Source: Mycosarcoma maydis (lineage: Eukaryota; Basidiomycota; Ustilaginomycetes; Ustilaginales). From it: 64,000 nt of DNA. Both the position numbers and the translations under genes were made by a program. Positions 33,888-43,502 of this stretch are shown here, piece after piece (positions within the stretch are counted from its first letter, which is position 1; every line of letters begins with the position of its first letter). The stretch covers positions 372,001 to 436,000 of the forward strand of contig NC_026479.1 of assembly GCF_000328475.2 (NCBI RefSeq), written 5' to 3'. The notes below the pieces were generated by a model. That model made no database searches. It was not told where the DNA came from and saw only the letters and a program-made list of their open reading frames with translations.

Positions 33888-34964
33888 ATGGGGAGGGCCG
33901 AGGCCGGATCGCTGAAGGCGATCTCGAACGCCATCAAGGCCAAGGGCTTGACCAAGCTACGGTTTTACTGCCAACTCTGTCAGAAAGCTTGTCGCGACGA
34001 AAACGGTTACCGTAGTCACCTTGAGTCCGAGGCGCATTTCCGCCAGGTGGACGCTCTAGCCGCCTCTGGTGGCGCTCAAAAGGTTATTGACGGGTTCAGC
34101 GCTACTTTTCAGAAAGAGTTCGTACAGCTGCTTAGCCGACGCTTTGGCACTCGACGCATTCGTGCCAACCAAGTCTATCAAGAGTATATCGCCGATCGCC
34201 ATCATACACATATGAATGCCACTCAATGGACGAGTCTTTCCGACTTCGTGAAACATCTCGGACGCGAAGGTGTAGTCCAAGCAGAAGACACCGATCAAGG
34301 ATGGTATATCACGTGGATCGACAACTCTCCTGCTGCTCTCGCAAGGCAAGATGCATTGCAGAAGATGGAGCGGGCCAAGATGGACGACGAGCAGAGACAG
34401 CGTCGCTTGTTGCAAGAACAAATTGACAGAGCCTCGCAGGTCTCTTCAGCAGCGGTAACTTCCAGCGCATCTTCTGCCGCTCACAGCCGAGACACACAGA
34501 ATTGCGAGGGCCTTCAAAGAACCGGGACCGGCCCTATCCGTATTGGTTTATCTCTCGGGCCTATTGCCAAAAAAACGGGACCCAAAGCTGAAGATATCAC
34601 AGCAGAAGAAGGTACATCTGGATGCAGCTCAACTGTGCCTATTTCTGGCGTCTCAACAACGACAGTGACCCCTGCAGAAGCTTCTTCGCCGACACCTGCC
34701 AAGATGGGCTTCACCGTGCTCAAATCCACATCCAGGCCAGCGAACCCGCTCAAACAGGCGAGTCAAGCGCGCCGGAACGGTCCTCTTAACAGCATGGCGC
34801 AGATAAGCAGCTCTACAGGCAAATCTAAACCGCCTAACAGTATGACGATGGCAGAAAAGATTATGCACGAAGAGCTTGAACGAAAAAAGAGGAAAGCGAA
34901 CCCATCGTTGGAACGCTCTACCGGTCCTAAGATGCAACCAGGCATGAAACGAAGTCGATTTTAA
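33888..34964 (+). CDS. KIN17-family DNA/RNA-binding zinc-finger protein
   Basis: The 358-aa protein begins MGRAEAGSLKAISNAIKAKG, the hallmark KIN17 N-terminus. It continues with a C2H2 finger (CQLCQKACRDENGYRSHLESEAH, about residues 28-50) and the conserved winged-helix domain (FVQLLSRRFGTRRIRANQVYQEYI ... WTSLSDFVKHLGREG) to about residue 160. A basic coiled-coil-like stretch follows (QKMERAKMDDEQRQRRLLQEQ). It lacks the C-terminal KOW/SH3-like tandem of animal KIN17, as expected of shorter fungal members. Family members are nuclear and linked to DNA repair, replication and pre-mRNA processing. The start is the ATG at 33888; an upstream extension of the frame from GTG is not conserved. Confidence 0.93.
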   Translation: MGRAEAGSLKAISNAIKAKGLTKLRFYCQLCQKACRDENGYRSHLESEAHFRQVDALAASGGAQKVIDGFSATFQKEFVQLLSRRFGTRRIRANQVYQEYIADRHHTHMNATQWTSLSDFVKHLGREGVVQAEDTDQGWYITWIDNSPAALARQDALQKMERAKMDDEQRQRRLLQEQIDRASQVSSAAVTSSASSAAHSRDTQNCEGLQRTGTGPIRIGLSLGPIAKKTGPKAEDITAEEGTSGCSSTVPISGVSTTTVTPAEASSPTPAKMGFTVLKSTSRPANPLKQASQARRNGPLNSMAQISSSTGKSKPPNSMTMAEKIMHEELERKKRKANPSLERSTGPKMQPGMKRSRF

Positions 34965-35842
34965 CCAAGTTTCATGTCGTACGGATATTGTCATCCTAAT
35001 TCTCGTCATGCGTCGTAGTTGAGATCTCGATCGGCTTCATCACCCGCACTGACGATCTTCATCCATCTGCGCTCTCCTTGATATCCTGACTGTTTTCACT
35101 GTATTTGTACCCCTCCAATGGACACGCACATGTAAGCACCATTCTGACTCAAAGTTCACAGTACTGTGACTTTGCCCCTCCTCATGGCTTCTTGAGCAGG
35201 ATTGCGCGAACTGGTAGGGGATCCAGAATTTTGACTTTGGCAAGCATTCACGATTGTAGGTTCACCGTCCAAGACCACTTTCCTGCCAGGCACATTCGTG
35301 ATTGGACCCAAACGCGGAAAGATATGCTGCTTCATGTTGGGGACTATTGCATTGCTGTTATATCAGAACGCTCGAGACAGATGGCGACCGCAAACTCCCA
35401 TTCGCATTCACGATTTCTCCATCGTAACGTAGTTATATGTCGCCGGCTTCCACTCTCCCATGTGTGATGCACGAAGCGAGTCGTGAGTGCGTTGCCCAGT
35501 GCCCGCCAACTTTTGTTAGATCCTACACCTTCAACCGACCCTGCATTCGTGATTCGTGATTCCTTTCCCTTTTCTCTCACCAAACTCTAATTGATTCCAC
35601 GTGACCTGTTACTCGGGCCTCGGGTTGTGACGGATTTGATGGACTTGGGGGAAGAGACAAGGGAGAAGAAAAGAGAAGAACAGAAAATTCAGTTCTGCAT
35701 CTGACTCGAATTTAATCTCTGTGGTTACAGCCATCTGTCCCCCCCGAAGCGCACCAATCACGTTTTAGTCTTGTCGCACTCATCAACAGCTCGCACGTCT
35801 CTCCCGTCTTTTTGCCACCGTCACCATCCACAAATTCCTTCC
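34965..35842. other. Spacer upstream of SHMT with motif cluster
   Basis: No gene supported. ATTCACGATT/ATTCGTGATT copies at 35246-35255, 35294-35303, 35406-35415 and a two-unit copy at 35545-35561 precede the SHMT gene. A CCAAT box (GCACCAATCACG) lies about 85 bp before the first ATG. Confidence 0.6.
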
Positions 35843-37375
35843 ATGGCTTCCCGTCGTTCTTACGCAACACTCGTTCAAAGCTTCCTGAAGCACTCTTCCC
35901 TCCCTGTCGTCCGAGGTCCTGCTTCTCCTGCCTCCATCCTTCCTCGCACCTTTGCCACCTCTGTTCTCAAGATGTCCATTGCCGTCCCCACCGATTTCAA
36001 CAAGGTTCTCTACCAGCCTCTGGCCGAGGCTGACCCCGAGGTCCAGCAGATTATCGAGAATGAGACTTACCGTCAATTCTCCGGTCTCGAGCTCATCGCT
36101 TCCGAGAATCTGACCTCACTCGCCACCATGGAAGCTAACGGCTCCATCCTTACTAACAAGTATTCTGAGGGTCTTCCCGGTGCCCGATACTACGGCGGTA
36201 ACGAGTACATCGACCAGCTAGAGGTTCTCTGCCAGCAGCGTGCCTTGAAGGCCTTCAACCTCGACCCCAAGGTCTGGGGCGTCAACGTTCAGCCTTACTC
36301 TGGCTCCACCGCCAACTTTGCTACCTTCACCGCCCTCCTCCAGCCCCAGGACCGTATCATGGGTCTCGGCCTTCCTTCCGGTGGCCACTTGACCCATGGT
36401 TACTACACCGCCAAGAAGAAGATCTCGGCTTCTTCGATCTACTTCCAGTCGTTCCCTTACAACGTTGACCCCGCCACCGGCTACATCAACTACGACGAGC
36501 TCAAGAAGAACGCTGATCTTTTCAAGCCCCGCATGGTCATCTGCGGTGGTTCCGCCTACCCCCGTGACTGGGACTACGCCAAGCTTGCCGAGATTGCCAA
36601 GACTCAGTCCGCTTACCTCATGGCCGACATTGCCCACATCTCTGGTCTCGTTGCCGCCCAGGTGCAGAACAACCCCTTCGAGTACTGTGACATTGTCACC
36701 ACCACTACTCACAAGACCCTCCGCGGTCCCCGTGCTGGTATGATCTTCTTCCGCAAGGATCGTGATGCCGAGATTGAGGGTCGTGTCAATGCGGCCGTCT
36801 TCCCTGCCTGCCAGGGCGGCCCCCACAACAACACCATTGCCGGTATCGCTGTTGCGCTCAAGCAGGTCGCCGACCCCGCTTTCAAGCAGTACGCCACCCA
36901 AGTCATCAAGAACTCGCAGGCCATTGCCAAGGTCCTCTCTGGCAAGGGCTACAAGCTCCAGACTGACGGCTCGGAGAACCACCTGATTCTTTGGGACTTG
37001 CGTCCTCTTGGCCTCACCGGCTCCAAGGTCGAGAACATTTGCGACCTTGCGCACATCACGCTCAACAAGAACGCCGTCAGCGGTGACACTTCGGCCCTTG
37101 TGCCCGGTGGTGTTCGTATCGGCACTGGTGCCCTTACCTCGCGATCCATGGGCGAGAAGGACATGGAGAAGGTGGCTGAGTTCCTTGACCGCGTCGTCCA
37201 GATCTCGCTTGAGATTCAAAAGACGTCGGGCAAGAAACTCGTTGACTTCATGAACGCTGCCCGCCAGTCGGAGGCCGTCAAGCAGCTCAACAAGGACGTC
37301 GAGGCCTTTGCCACCAGCTTCCCCCTTCCTGGTGTTCCCGACACCTCGATCATCAAGAAGCCCGCCGCTCACTAA
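35843..37375 (+). CDS. SHM1: Serine hydroxymethyltransferase (mitochondrial, possibly also cytosolic)
   Basis: The 510-aa PLP enzyme interconverts serine + tetrahydrofolate with glycine + methylene-tetrahydrofolate. The PLP lysine is K291 in [40 protein letters not shown] and the substrate-binding GGHLTHG are all intact. The N-terminus ([19 protein letters not shown]) is a basic, Ser-rich mitochondrial presequence. A second in-frame ATG at 35972 (residue 44) starts MSIAVPTDF and would give a 467-aa cytosolic-length enzyme. The first ATG has T at -3 and the second has A at -3, with no ATG between them, so leaky scanning could yield two isoforms. Codon use is strongly C-ending, as in highly expressed genes. 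Confidence 0.97.
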   Translation: MASRRSYATLVQSFLKHSSLPVVRGPASPASILPRTFATSVLKMSIAVPTDFNKVLYQPLAEADPEVQQIIENETYRQFSGLELIASENLTSLATMEANGSILTNKYSEGLPGARYYGGNEYIDQLEVLCQQRALKAFNLDPKVWGVNVQPYSGSTANFATFTALLQPQDRIMGLGLPSGGHLTHGYYTAKKKISASSIYFQSFPYNVDPATGYINYDELKKNADLFKPRMVICGGSAYPRDWDYAKLAEIAKTQSAYLMADIAHISGLVAAQVQNNPFEYCDIVTTTTHKTLRGPRAGMIFFRKDRDAEIEGRVNAAVFPACQGGPHNNTIAGIAVALKQVADPAFKQYATQVIKNSQAIAKVLSGKGYKLQTDGSENHLILWDLRPLGLTGSKVENICDLAHITLNKNAVSGDTSALVPGGVRIGTGALTSRSMGEKDMEKVAEFLDRVVQISLEIQKTSGKKLVDFMNAARQSEAVKQLNKDVEAFATSFPLPGVPDTSIIKKPAAH

Positions 37376-38935
37376 GCGCAGGGGTGTCTTACTGTGAGCT
37401 CTCTAAATGTCACGTCGTATGCATCTTTTCTCGTTTTCTTAAAGCCATGAGCACATTTCAACCTGTGCATGATTCCCGCTCTCGCTAGAGCTTTGAGCAT
37501 GTGTCCCCTATTCTAGTCAAATCTTCAAGAACCATCATCATTCCAGTTTTCTTTGTACAATCAGTCCTCGCAATCTCATTCAACCGAAGCGGGGCCAAGA
37601 GCCCTCCGTTCCTCCTTCACAACATGTCTTTGATGATGATTGCAATGATTTGGAATAGCTAGAACGGCCTGTGCCAGGACCTCTGAACGCGATAAACCTG
37701 TGAGCACCAACAGGATATGTTGAGCTGGATGCTAACTGTTTTTACTGACAACTGACTAATAATCTGTGCCTCCCAAGCTCAGTCATAGGCCGTGCACACA
37801 CGTTTTACTTAACACTAAACTAAGCCGATTTGCAGGACGAGGTGAAGCCTGTTTGAATACATTCGGCCGAATTAATGACGAGCCCGATATGGCCTTCACA
37901 ACCGTGTGCGGGAACTCTCCGTCTCACTCACAGAAACAACTTGCGTTGTGGTTGAAAGCTTGGTAAACCGATCCCCCGATCTGTTTTTCTTTCAGACCTT
38001 TATTTCCGCAGCCGTGAAATCTCCGAAATTTGCCACCGAAAACCTCCGGCGTTGTTAGGCCACACTTACGTCGATCCGAGTAAGCTCCGAGGACTGCATG
38101 CTCCGCCTGAAAGGCGTATATCAGACCCCAAGAACTGGCGTGACGATGACAAATCTCGCTAACGGCCTAGTATGAGAGCTCCCGCTTAGTCCTTTGTTCA
38201 GCTGCGCCTAACCTAGTGCGGAGAAAGGGGTCCGCTTGCATTTGTGAGTGTAGTCAATCGTGCACACGCCCTTTCCTCGCCCAGCCTCCGGCGAGCAGTC
38301 GCTCTCATTTGGAGCGGTGGCGTTGGCAAAGGCGTGCTCAAGGTGAAGTAGGAGTCGCAATCACGAATGTGCCGAGGTGGGGCAAAAAGAGACAAGCGTT
38401 GTCGCGGCCCTGAATGTCGTGCACCAGCCACATGGAATTCACGCGTAGTCAACCGAAGCTCGAAGCACAGTACCTGTGAGTCGTGAGAGTGTGAGATTGA
38501 CGCGGATTTGCCGTTTTTGCCACACGTTCGAATTTCCCCAACAAAATGATTCTGTGCTGCAAGCTGCTTGGTTACGCAGGCCCCCTCCGCGCTGTTGGAC
38601 ATCGTAGCACCAAGGTGTATAGTAGTGTGTTGGGCACTACGGCGCTTTTCAAGGTTTCTTGAGCTCCCACCAACTGGCAATTCCGGCCCACCTCCGGTAA
38701 GACGAATCACTGTCAATCGATGTGAACGTGAGATGTGTCCCTTGTTCGGGGAGGCCGCTGGTCCAGACAAACAGGTGACTTGCCACGCGCACTGCCATAC
38801 TGCCTGCTTTTTTCTCTGTGCAGCTTGACCTACAAGCCAAGGTACAGATTCATATAAGTACCTCCCATTGCTGCTTGTGGATACAATTCTGAATCAAGAC
38901 CCTCTCCTTGCACATTGTTCCACATCCTGTCAACC
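37376..38935. other. Spacer between SHMT and OLE1
   Basis: 1.56 kb with no supported gene. It includes the OLE1 promoter and one AATCACGAAT copy near 38360. Minus-strand open frames here lack ATG starts and protein character. Confidence 0.6.
38851..38860 (+). promoter_or_regulatory. TATA-like element of OLE1
   Basis: CATATAAGTA lies 76-85 bp before the OLE1 ATG, a position suited to a core promoter. Confidence 0.5.
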
Positions 38936-40570
38936 ATGGTCGCCGAACTGAAGCAAAGGACTACGACCGCTACTCGGGACGCGCCGGCCGCTCCTAAGGA
39001 GGAGTTTGCCGACGCCAACATTCCCGATGACTACGTTTCTCGTGTGCTCGCCACCGAGAAGCCTCTTCCTCCCATCCAGCTCAAGAACATTCTGAGCGAG
39101 ATTCAGTGGGTCTCTTTCTTGGCTCTTACAGTCACCCCTATTCTCGCCATCTACGGTCTCTTCACCACAAGCTGGAACACGAAAACAGCTTTGTGGTCTT
39201 TTATTTACTACTTCATGACCGGCCTCGGTATCACTGCCGGCTACCATCGACTTTGGGCTCACCGTTCCTACAACGCTACCTATCCTCTTCAATATTTCCT
39301 AGCTTGCATGGGCTCCGGCGCCGTGCAGGGTTCCATTCACTGGTGGTCGCGTGGCCACCGTGCCCACCACCGCTACACCGACACCGACCTCGACCCTTAT
39401 GGAGCTCACTTTGGTCTCTTCTGGTCACACCTCGGCTGGATGCTTGTCAAGCCTCGCCGCAAGCCCGGTGTTGCTGACATCTCAGACTTGCGCAAGAACC
39501 CTGTGATCAAGTTCCAGCACAAGTTCTACATTCCCATGCTCCTCTTCTTCGGCTTCGGTCTTCCCACCCTTGTCGCCGGCCTCGGCTGGAACGACTGGCG
39601 CGGAGGCTTCTTCTTCGCTGGCATGCTCCGTCTCGTGTTTGTTCATCACTCAACCTTCTGCGTTAACTCGCTCGCCCACTATCTTGGCGAGGCTACGTTC
39701 GACAACAAGATGACGCCTCGTGACCATTTCTTCACTGCTCTGGTCACCGTCGGCGAGGGTTACCACAACTTCCACCACCAGTTCCCAATGGACTATCGCA
39801 ATGCTGTTCAGTGGTACCAGTTCGATCCCACCAAGTGGTTTATTGCCTCGATGTATAAACTCGGTCTCGCTACGCACCTCAAGACGTTCCCAGACAATGA
39901 AGTCAAGAAAGGTCGTCTTGCGATGCAACTCCAGAAAGCGCACGAGCTCGGTCAACAGCTTGAGTGGCCAAAGTCGTCGGCACACCTGCCTGTCATTTCG
40001 TGGGACGACTTTGTTGAGGAGTCCAAGACCCGCCCTCTCATGGTTGTCCACGGCTTCATCCATGACGTCTCTTCGTTCCTGGACGAGCACCCTGGTGGCC
40101 GCCATCTCTTGACTGGCAAGATCGGCAAGGATGCTACCACTGCTTTCCTTGGCGGTGTCTACGATCACTCGAACGCTGCGCACAATCTGCTCTCGATGAT
40201 GCGTGTAGGTGTTCTTGACGGTGGATATCAGCTCGCCAAGGACGAGCTCGCTAAGGCTGAGCGCGAAAACCGCGCCACGGGCGTCTCATCTCACCGACCT
40301 GCCGGCTCCCCCCCTTCGCCCGTCACCTCGGACGACGAAGACTTTGCCGCCCCCGCCACACCAACCGACGACACTCCTATGACGACCACCAGCACCGTCG
40401 CTGCCGCCTCTGAGCAGCTCAAGGCTCAGCAATCGGCCGACAACGTCAAGTCGATCAACGCCAAGGCTGCCGCGTACGTGACTCCTGGTGAGGCCTACAC
40501 CATCGTCAAGCGCGGTGATCTCAGGGAGAACGCTAAGGTCGGCGGCACCAAGTTTGGCCGCTTCCTTTAA
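38936..40570 (+). CDS. OLE1: Stearoyl-CoA (delta-9) desaturase with C-terminal cytochrome b5
   Basis: The 544-aa endoplasmic-reticulum enzyme introduces the delta-9 double bond into palmitoyl/stearoyl-CoA. Three histidine boxes bind the di-iron centre: HRLWAH (104-109), HRAHH (about 142-146) and HNFHH (277-281). Four membrane segments surround them (WVSFLALTVTPILAIYGLF, FIYYFMTGLGITAGY, MLLFFGFGLPTLVAGLGW, GGFFFAGMLRLVFV). The cytochrome b5 domain covers about 353-425 with heme ligand motif DEHPGG (His385). A Ser/Thr/Ala-rich linker then leads to a final GEAYTIVKRGDL...FGRFL tail that extends beyond the yeast protein. The start is the ATG at 38936 (ACCATGG context). Confidence 0.97.
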   Translation: MVAELKQRTTTATRDAPAAPKEEFADANIPDDYVSRVLATEKPLPPIQLKNILSEIQWVSFLALTVTPILAIYGLFTTSWNTKTALWSFIYYFMTGLGITAGYHRLWAHRSYNATYPLQYFLACMGSGAVQGSIHWWSRGHRAHHRYTDTDLDPYGAHFGLFWSHLGWMLVKPRRKPGVADISDLRKNPVIKFQHKFYIPMLLFFGFGLPTLVAGLGWNDWRGGFFFAGMLRLVFVHHSTFCVNSLAHYLGEATFDNKMTPRDHFFTALVTVGEGYHNFHHQFPMDYRNAVQWYQFDPTKWFIASMYKLGLATHLKTFPDNEVKKGRLAMQLQKAHELGQQLEWPKSSAHLPVISWDDFVEESKTRPLMVVHGFIHDVSSFLDEHPGGRHLLTGKIGKDATTAFLGGVYDHSNAAHNLLSMMRVGVLDGGYQLAKDELAKAERENRATGVSSHRPAGSPPSPVTSDDEDFAAPATPTDDTPMTTTSTVAAASEQLKAQQSADNVKSINAKAAAYVTPGEAYTIVKRGDLRENAKVGGTKFGRFL

Positions 40571-41475
40571 TCCCGAATCTAATCACACCACTCGTCTCGC
40601 AGCATTATTCATATTTCCACTCTGATACGCTATGGTTTCATTCGACTTTGTTTTGGTTTCACCAGTCATGATCATCTTGCAAGTTTCACTTCGTACACAC
40701 GTGGGCAATAGACCCTTGTTGTGTAATGTACAAATATCTGCGCTCCATTTGTGATTGGCGCGCTTGAAAATTATAGTTTGTTTACGACTTTGTTGCTTTC
40801 GCTTGTGATTGCGTGGTTCTGAGTCGGGGGGTGTGACATAGGCTCTGGGTTGGGTTGAGTGCGGCGAAGACGCTTGATGTTGGTGATAAGATGAGTTGGA
40901 GGAGACTCTGATTGCAAATTGATATTGGAGACGTTGCTGTGTGAAGGATGGTGAGAATCAGACGAGGTGGCGGTGTGTGGCTGTGCTAAGCGGTGGTGCG
41001 TGGGCAGTGACGGCGAGCTCGACAAGGCTGACTTGAGTCCAACGCAGCGCTGAAGTCCACGGCAGCGACAGCGCCGACTGTACATCCATATCCATGTACA
41101 TCCATATCCATGTCCCTCGAGCATGCTCCACCTCTTCTCTTCCACTTACTCCCAAACCCGTCCGGTCCCCCACCAAGCCCATCGCTCCCCCGCTCTCACT
41201 CCGCCTCAGTCACCCATACACTGCGTCTCGTCTCCATCCATCTTCATCCACGAAAACACTTCACACAACATCACTAGACGCGTGTCAAACTCATATCATA
41301 GTAGCGATGCGACAACAGAGAAACGACAGACAAGAGTGAGATGAGACTAAATGAGTGTGAAGTGTGGCAACCCAGTCGACCGAGTCACATGCACTGCATG
41401 ATGGACATGCGACAGAGGTTGACGACAAACAACAACGTGACCACGAAAGAGAAAAAAGCAAACGTCTTCTCGAAA
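40571..41475. other. Convergent 3' region of OLE1 and RAX1-like gene
   Basis: 905 bp with no gene supported. A 16-bp direct tandem (TACATCCATATCCATG) lies at 41081-41112. Confidence 0.6.
41081..41112. repeat. Two tandem copies of a 16-bp unit
   Basis: TACATCCATATCCATG is present twice head to tail, perfectly. Confidence 0.95.
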
Positions 41476-42693
41476 TCACAACCTATGACCAGGAACAAAC
41501 ACAAAAAGTACCGTGAGCGCTGCCGTAATCAATGCGATCAGCAGGAGCACACTAAGCGATCGCTGTAGCAGTAAGCGGTGCACGTACGGCTCGCGTATGC
41601 GGATCAGCCTGAACGGCGTTGTCTCGCTCTGGCTGAGCAATACCAAAATCGGATCCAGCTCGTACTGGTGCGACATCAACAGCAGCACCGCGACAGAGAA
41701 GGGCAAAATCACCCAGCATCGCTTGGCGCGGTCAACGTTCAAGAAGACGAAGCTGAACGCGGTGGCAAGTGCAGCCCACAACGCCAGCAGACCTAGCGAG
41801 AGACGGACGAGCACCGAAATGGGAGTGAGGTTGCCAAACGCTTTGGCTCGCAGGAATCGTGGAAAGACGTCGGCCTCCATGGTGCGGAACACGTACTCCT
41901 TCTGCGAGTGGAACATGTCTGGGATGCGCGCCAAAGCTCGCTGCTGTTCCACATCTTGCGGATGAGGCAAAGTGGAAGATGAGATCGGAAATGAAATGAT
42001 GCGCAGCGGTGCTGGAAGGTAGATCTCCTTCTCCGAACCTGGCAGCAGATACCTTGCGTAGATGCGCTCTGCGGATGCGATCAGGTCGGTGCGAGTGATG
42101 GCGGCGGAGCGTGAAATGACGGTAGGGGCAACAGAGCCTCGCTTGGCAAGGATGCTCTTCCTTTCGGCACGCGTCTGCTGCGCAAGGTAGTCGGGATCGC
42201 CAGGGAACCGGGGCGCTGTGAGAGGTGCTCCGGAACCGCTAGCATTACGGGAGCCGGCGACAGCGGACGGAATAGGGCTGGGCGCAGGAGAGTAAGTGGA
42301 TTGATTGCCGTCAGGGCTATCAACGCGACTCTGGTGGTCCCAACTGGTCTCGGGCCCCTTTCTCAGGGTGCTTGTCTGGTCATTGATGCCGTTGATCTTG
42401 TTGTAAATGCTGCCTCGCTCGAGTGCCTCGGCGTAGTATTGTGGCCAGTCCTCCTTCACTGACTTGCCCGATTTGCGCAGATCTTTGAAGTAGGCCCTGC
42501 ACAAGTTCTCGTGCTGTTGAACATCAAGCCAAAAGTCGAGCGCATCTTCGGCTGCTTCACGTTGCAGATAGAGGTAGAAGCAGTAGAGGTCAACAGGAGG
42601 GAGAGTGCGACGCGCTAGAACCTCGGCAAGCGTTGGCAGTCGCTGCCTCGTTCGTGAGGATTGCAGTGAAAGAGGCCTATGTTTCTCGGACAT
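41476..42693 (-). CDS. RAX1: RAX1-like RGS-domain membrane protein
   Basis: The 405-aa protein begins with a conserved LPTLAEVLARRTLPPVDLYCFYLYL block and an RGS-like domain (DALDFWLDVQQHENLCRAYFKDL) split by a Ser/Pro-rich insertion. The RGS fold resumes near IASAERIYARYLLPGSEKEIYLP, and the VFPRFLRAKAFGNL motif precedes three C-terminal transmembrane segments (LVRLSLGLLALWAALATAF, CWVILPFSVAVLLLM, LLLIALITAALTVLFVFV). This order matches yeast Rax1, which with Rax2 marks division sites for bipolar budding; a role in cell polarity here is inferred. The start is the ATG at 42693 and there is no intron. Confidence 0.85.
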   Translation of the reverse strand: MSEKHRPLSLQSSRTRQRLPTLAEVLARRTLPPVDLYCFYLYLQREAAEDALDFWLDVQQHENLCRAYFKDLRKSGKSVKEDWPQYYAEALERGSIYNKINGINDQTSTLRKGPETSWDHQSRVDSPDGNQSTYSPAPSPIPSAVAGSRNASGSGAPLTAPRFPGDPDYLAQQTRAERKSILAKRGSVAPTVISRSAAITRTDLIASAERIYARYLLPGSEKEIYLPAPLRIISFPISSSTLPHPQDVEQQRALARIPDMFHSQKEYVFRTMEADVFPRFLRAKAFGNLTPISVLVRLSLGLLALWAALATAFSFVFLNVDRAKRCWVILPFSVAVLLLMSHQYELDPILVLLSQSETTPFRLIRIREPYVHRLLLQRSLSVLLLIALITAALTVLFVFVPGHRL

Positions 42694-43502
42694 GTTGTTT
42701 GTGCTGATGATAATGATGCTAATGCGCTGAAATCAGCTGTCGAAGCATGAAGCCGTCGTGTTTCAAAGTACGAGGTGGTTGTTTATAGTTGGATGGCGTG
42801 AGTAGAGCTTGGCGGAGTAGTTTCGCAGAGTCAGGATCAGGAATGAGACAAGCCTGAAAGCTGAGAAGGAAGCAGCACTGCGAGACGTGGGTATAGGTTT
42901 CGAGTGATGAAGTGGTGGTGATGATTGAAGAGACGGTGATGGAGACGAGCAGAGAGCGTGGGTTCAATGTTGCTGTCCTAGTCTGCACAGGCTCCTCAGA
43001 GCTGCAGGCTACCGAGTGAGCATCTGGCCAACTTACTCACGACTTTCAATCGCCTATTTTTGGCTCCTGAATTTCACGACTCATGCTTTTGATTTTTTAG
43101 TGAAACACCCGTGACCAACACAAACGCGTGTTTGACTCCTCTTGGACTCTCTGCTCCAGGAGCAGCGCGCAATTCACCACTCTGTTCCTTCATGCCAACG
43201 CCCACCAAGATTACCGAGATGAAATCGCGAATGCTTTCTAGATGGGTGTTTTCCTGAACTCGAACTCATCAAGCTCGTAACAAATACTCACGACTAAGCG
43301 TCTGCTCTTGTCTTGATCGCGTAGCCACTCAAAGCGATATATCTGAACAAGATTGAGCAATTCACTGCTAGGGACATGCAATTGCGAGCATGTAGGATGT
43401 TCGATAAGTGGCAATTTTGTAAGGAAAGCTGTGGTTAACTTTGACAAGGCCACGCTGTGATCAGAAACTTTGGTCCATCCAATAAAAAGGTCTCGAGGAG
43501 GA
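42694..43502. other. Spacer upstream of RAX1-like gene
   Basis: About 0.8 kb with no gene supported. It contains GTCGTGAGT-type variants of the dispersed motif near 43033 and 43283. Confidence 0.55.

Noticed and set aside
36218..37372. 384-codon open frame antisense to SHMT
   Set aside because: Shadow of a highly biased CDS; SHMT itself is unambiguous.
38213..38770. 185-codon minus-strand frame in the OLE1 promoter
   Set aside because: Begins with a non-ATG codon, low-complexity composition, overlaps the promoter.
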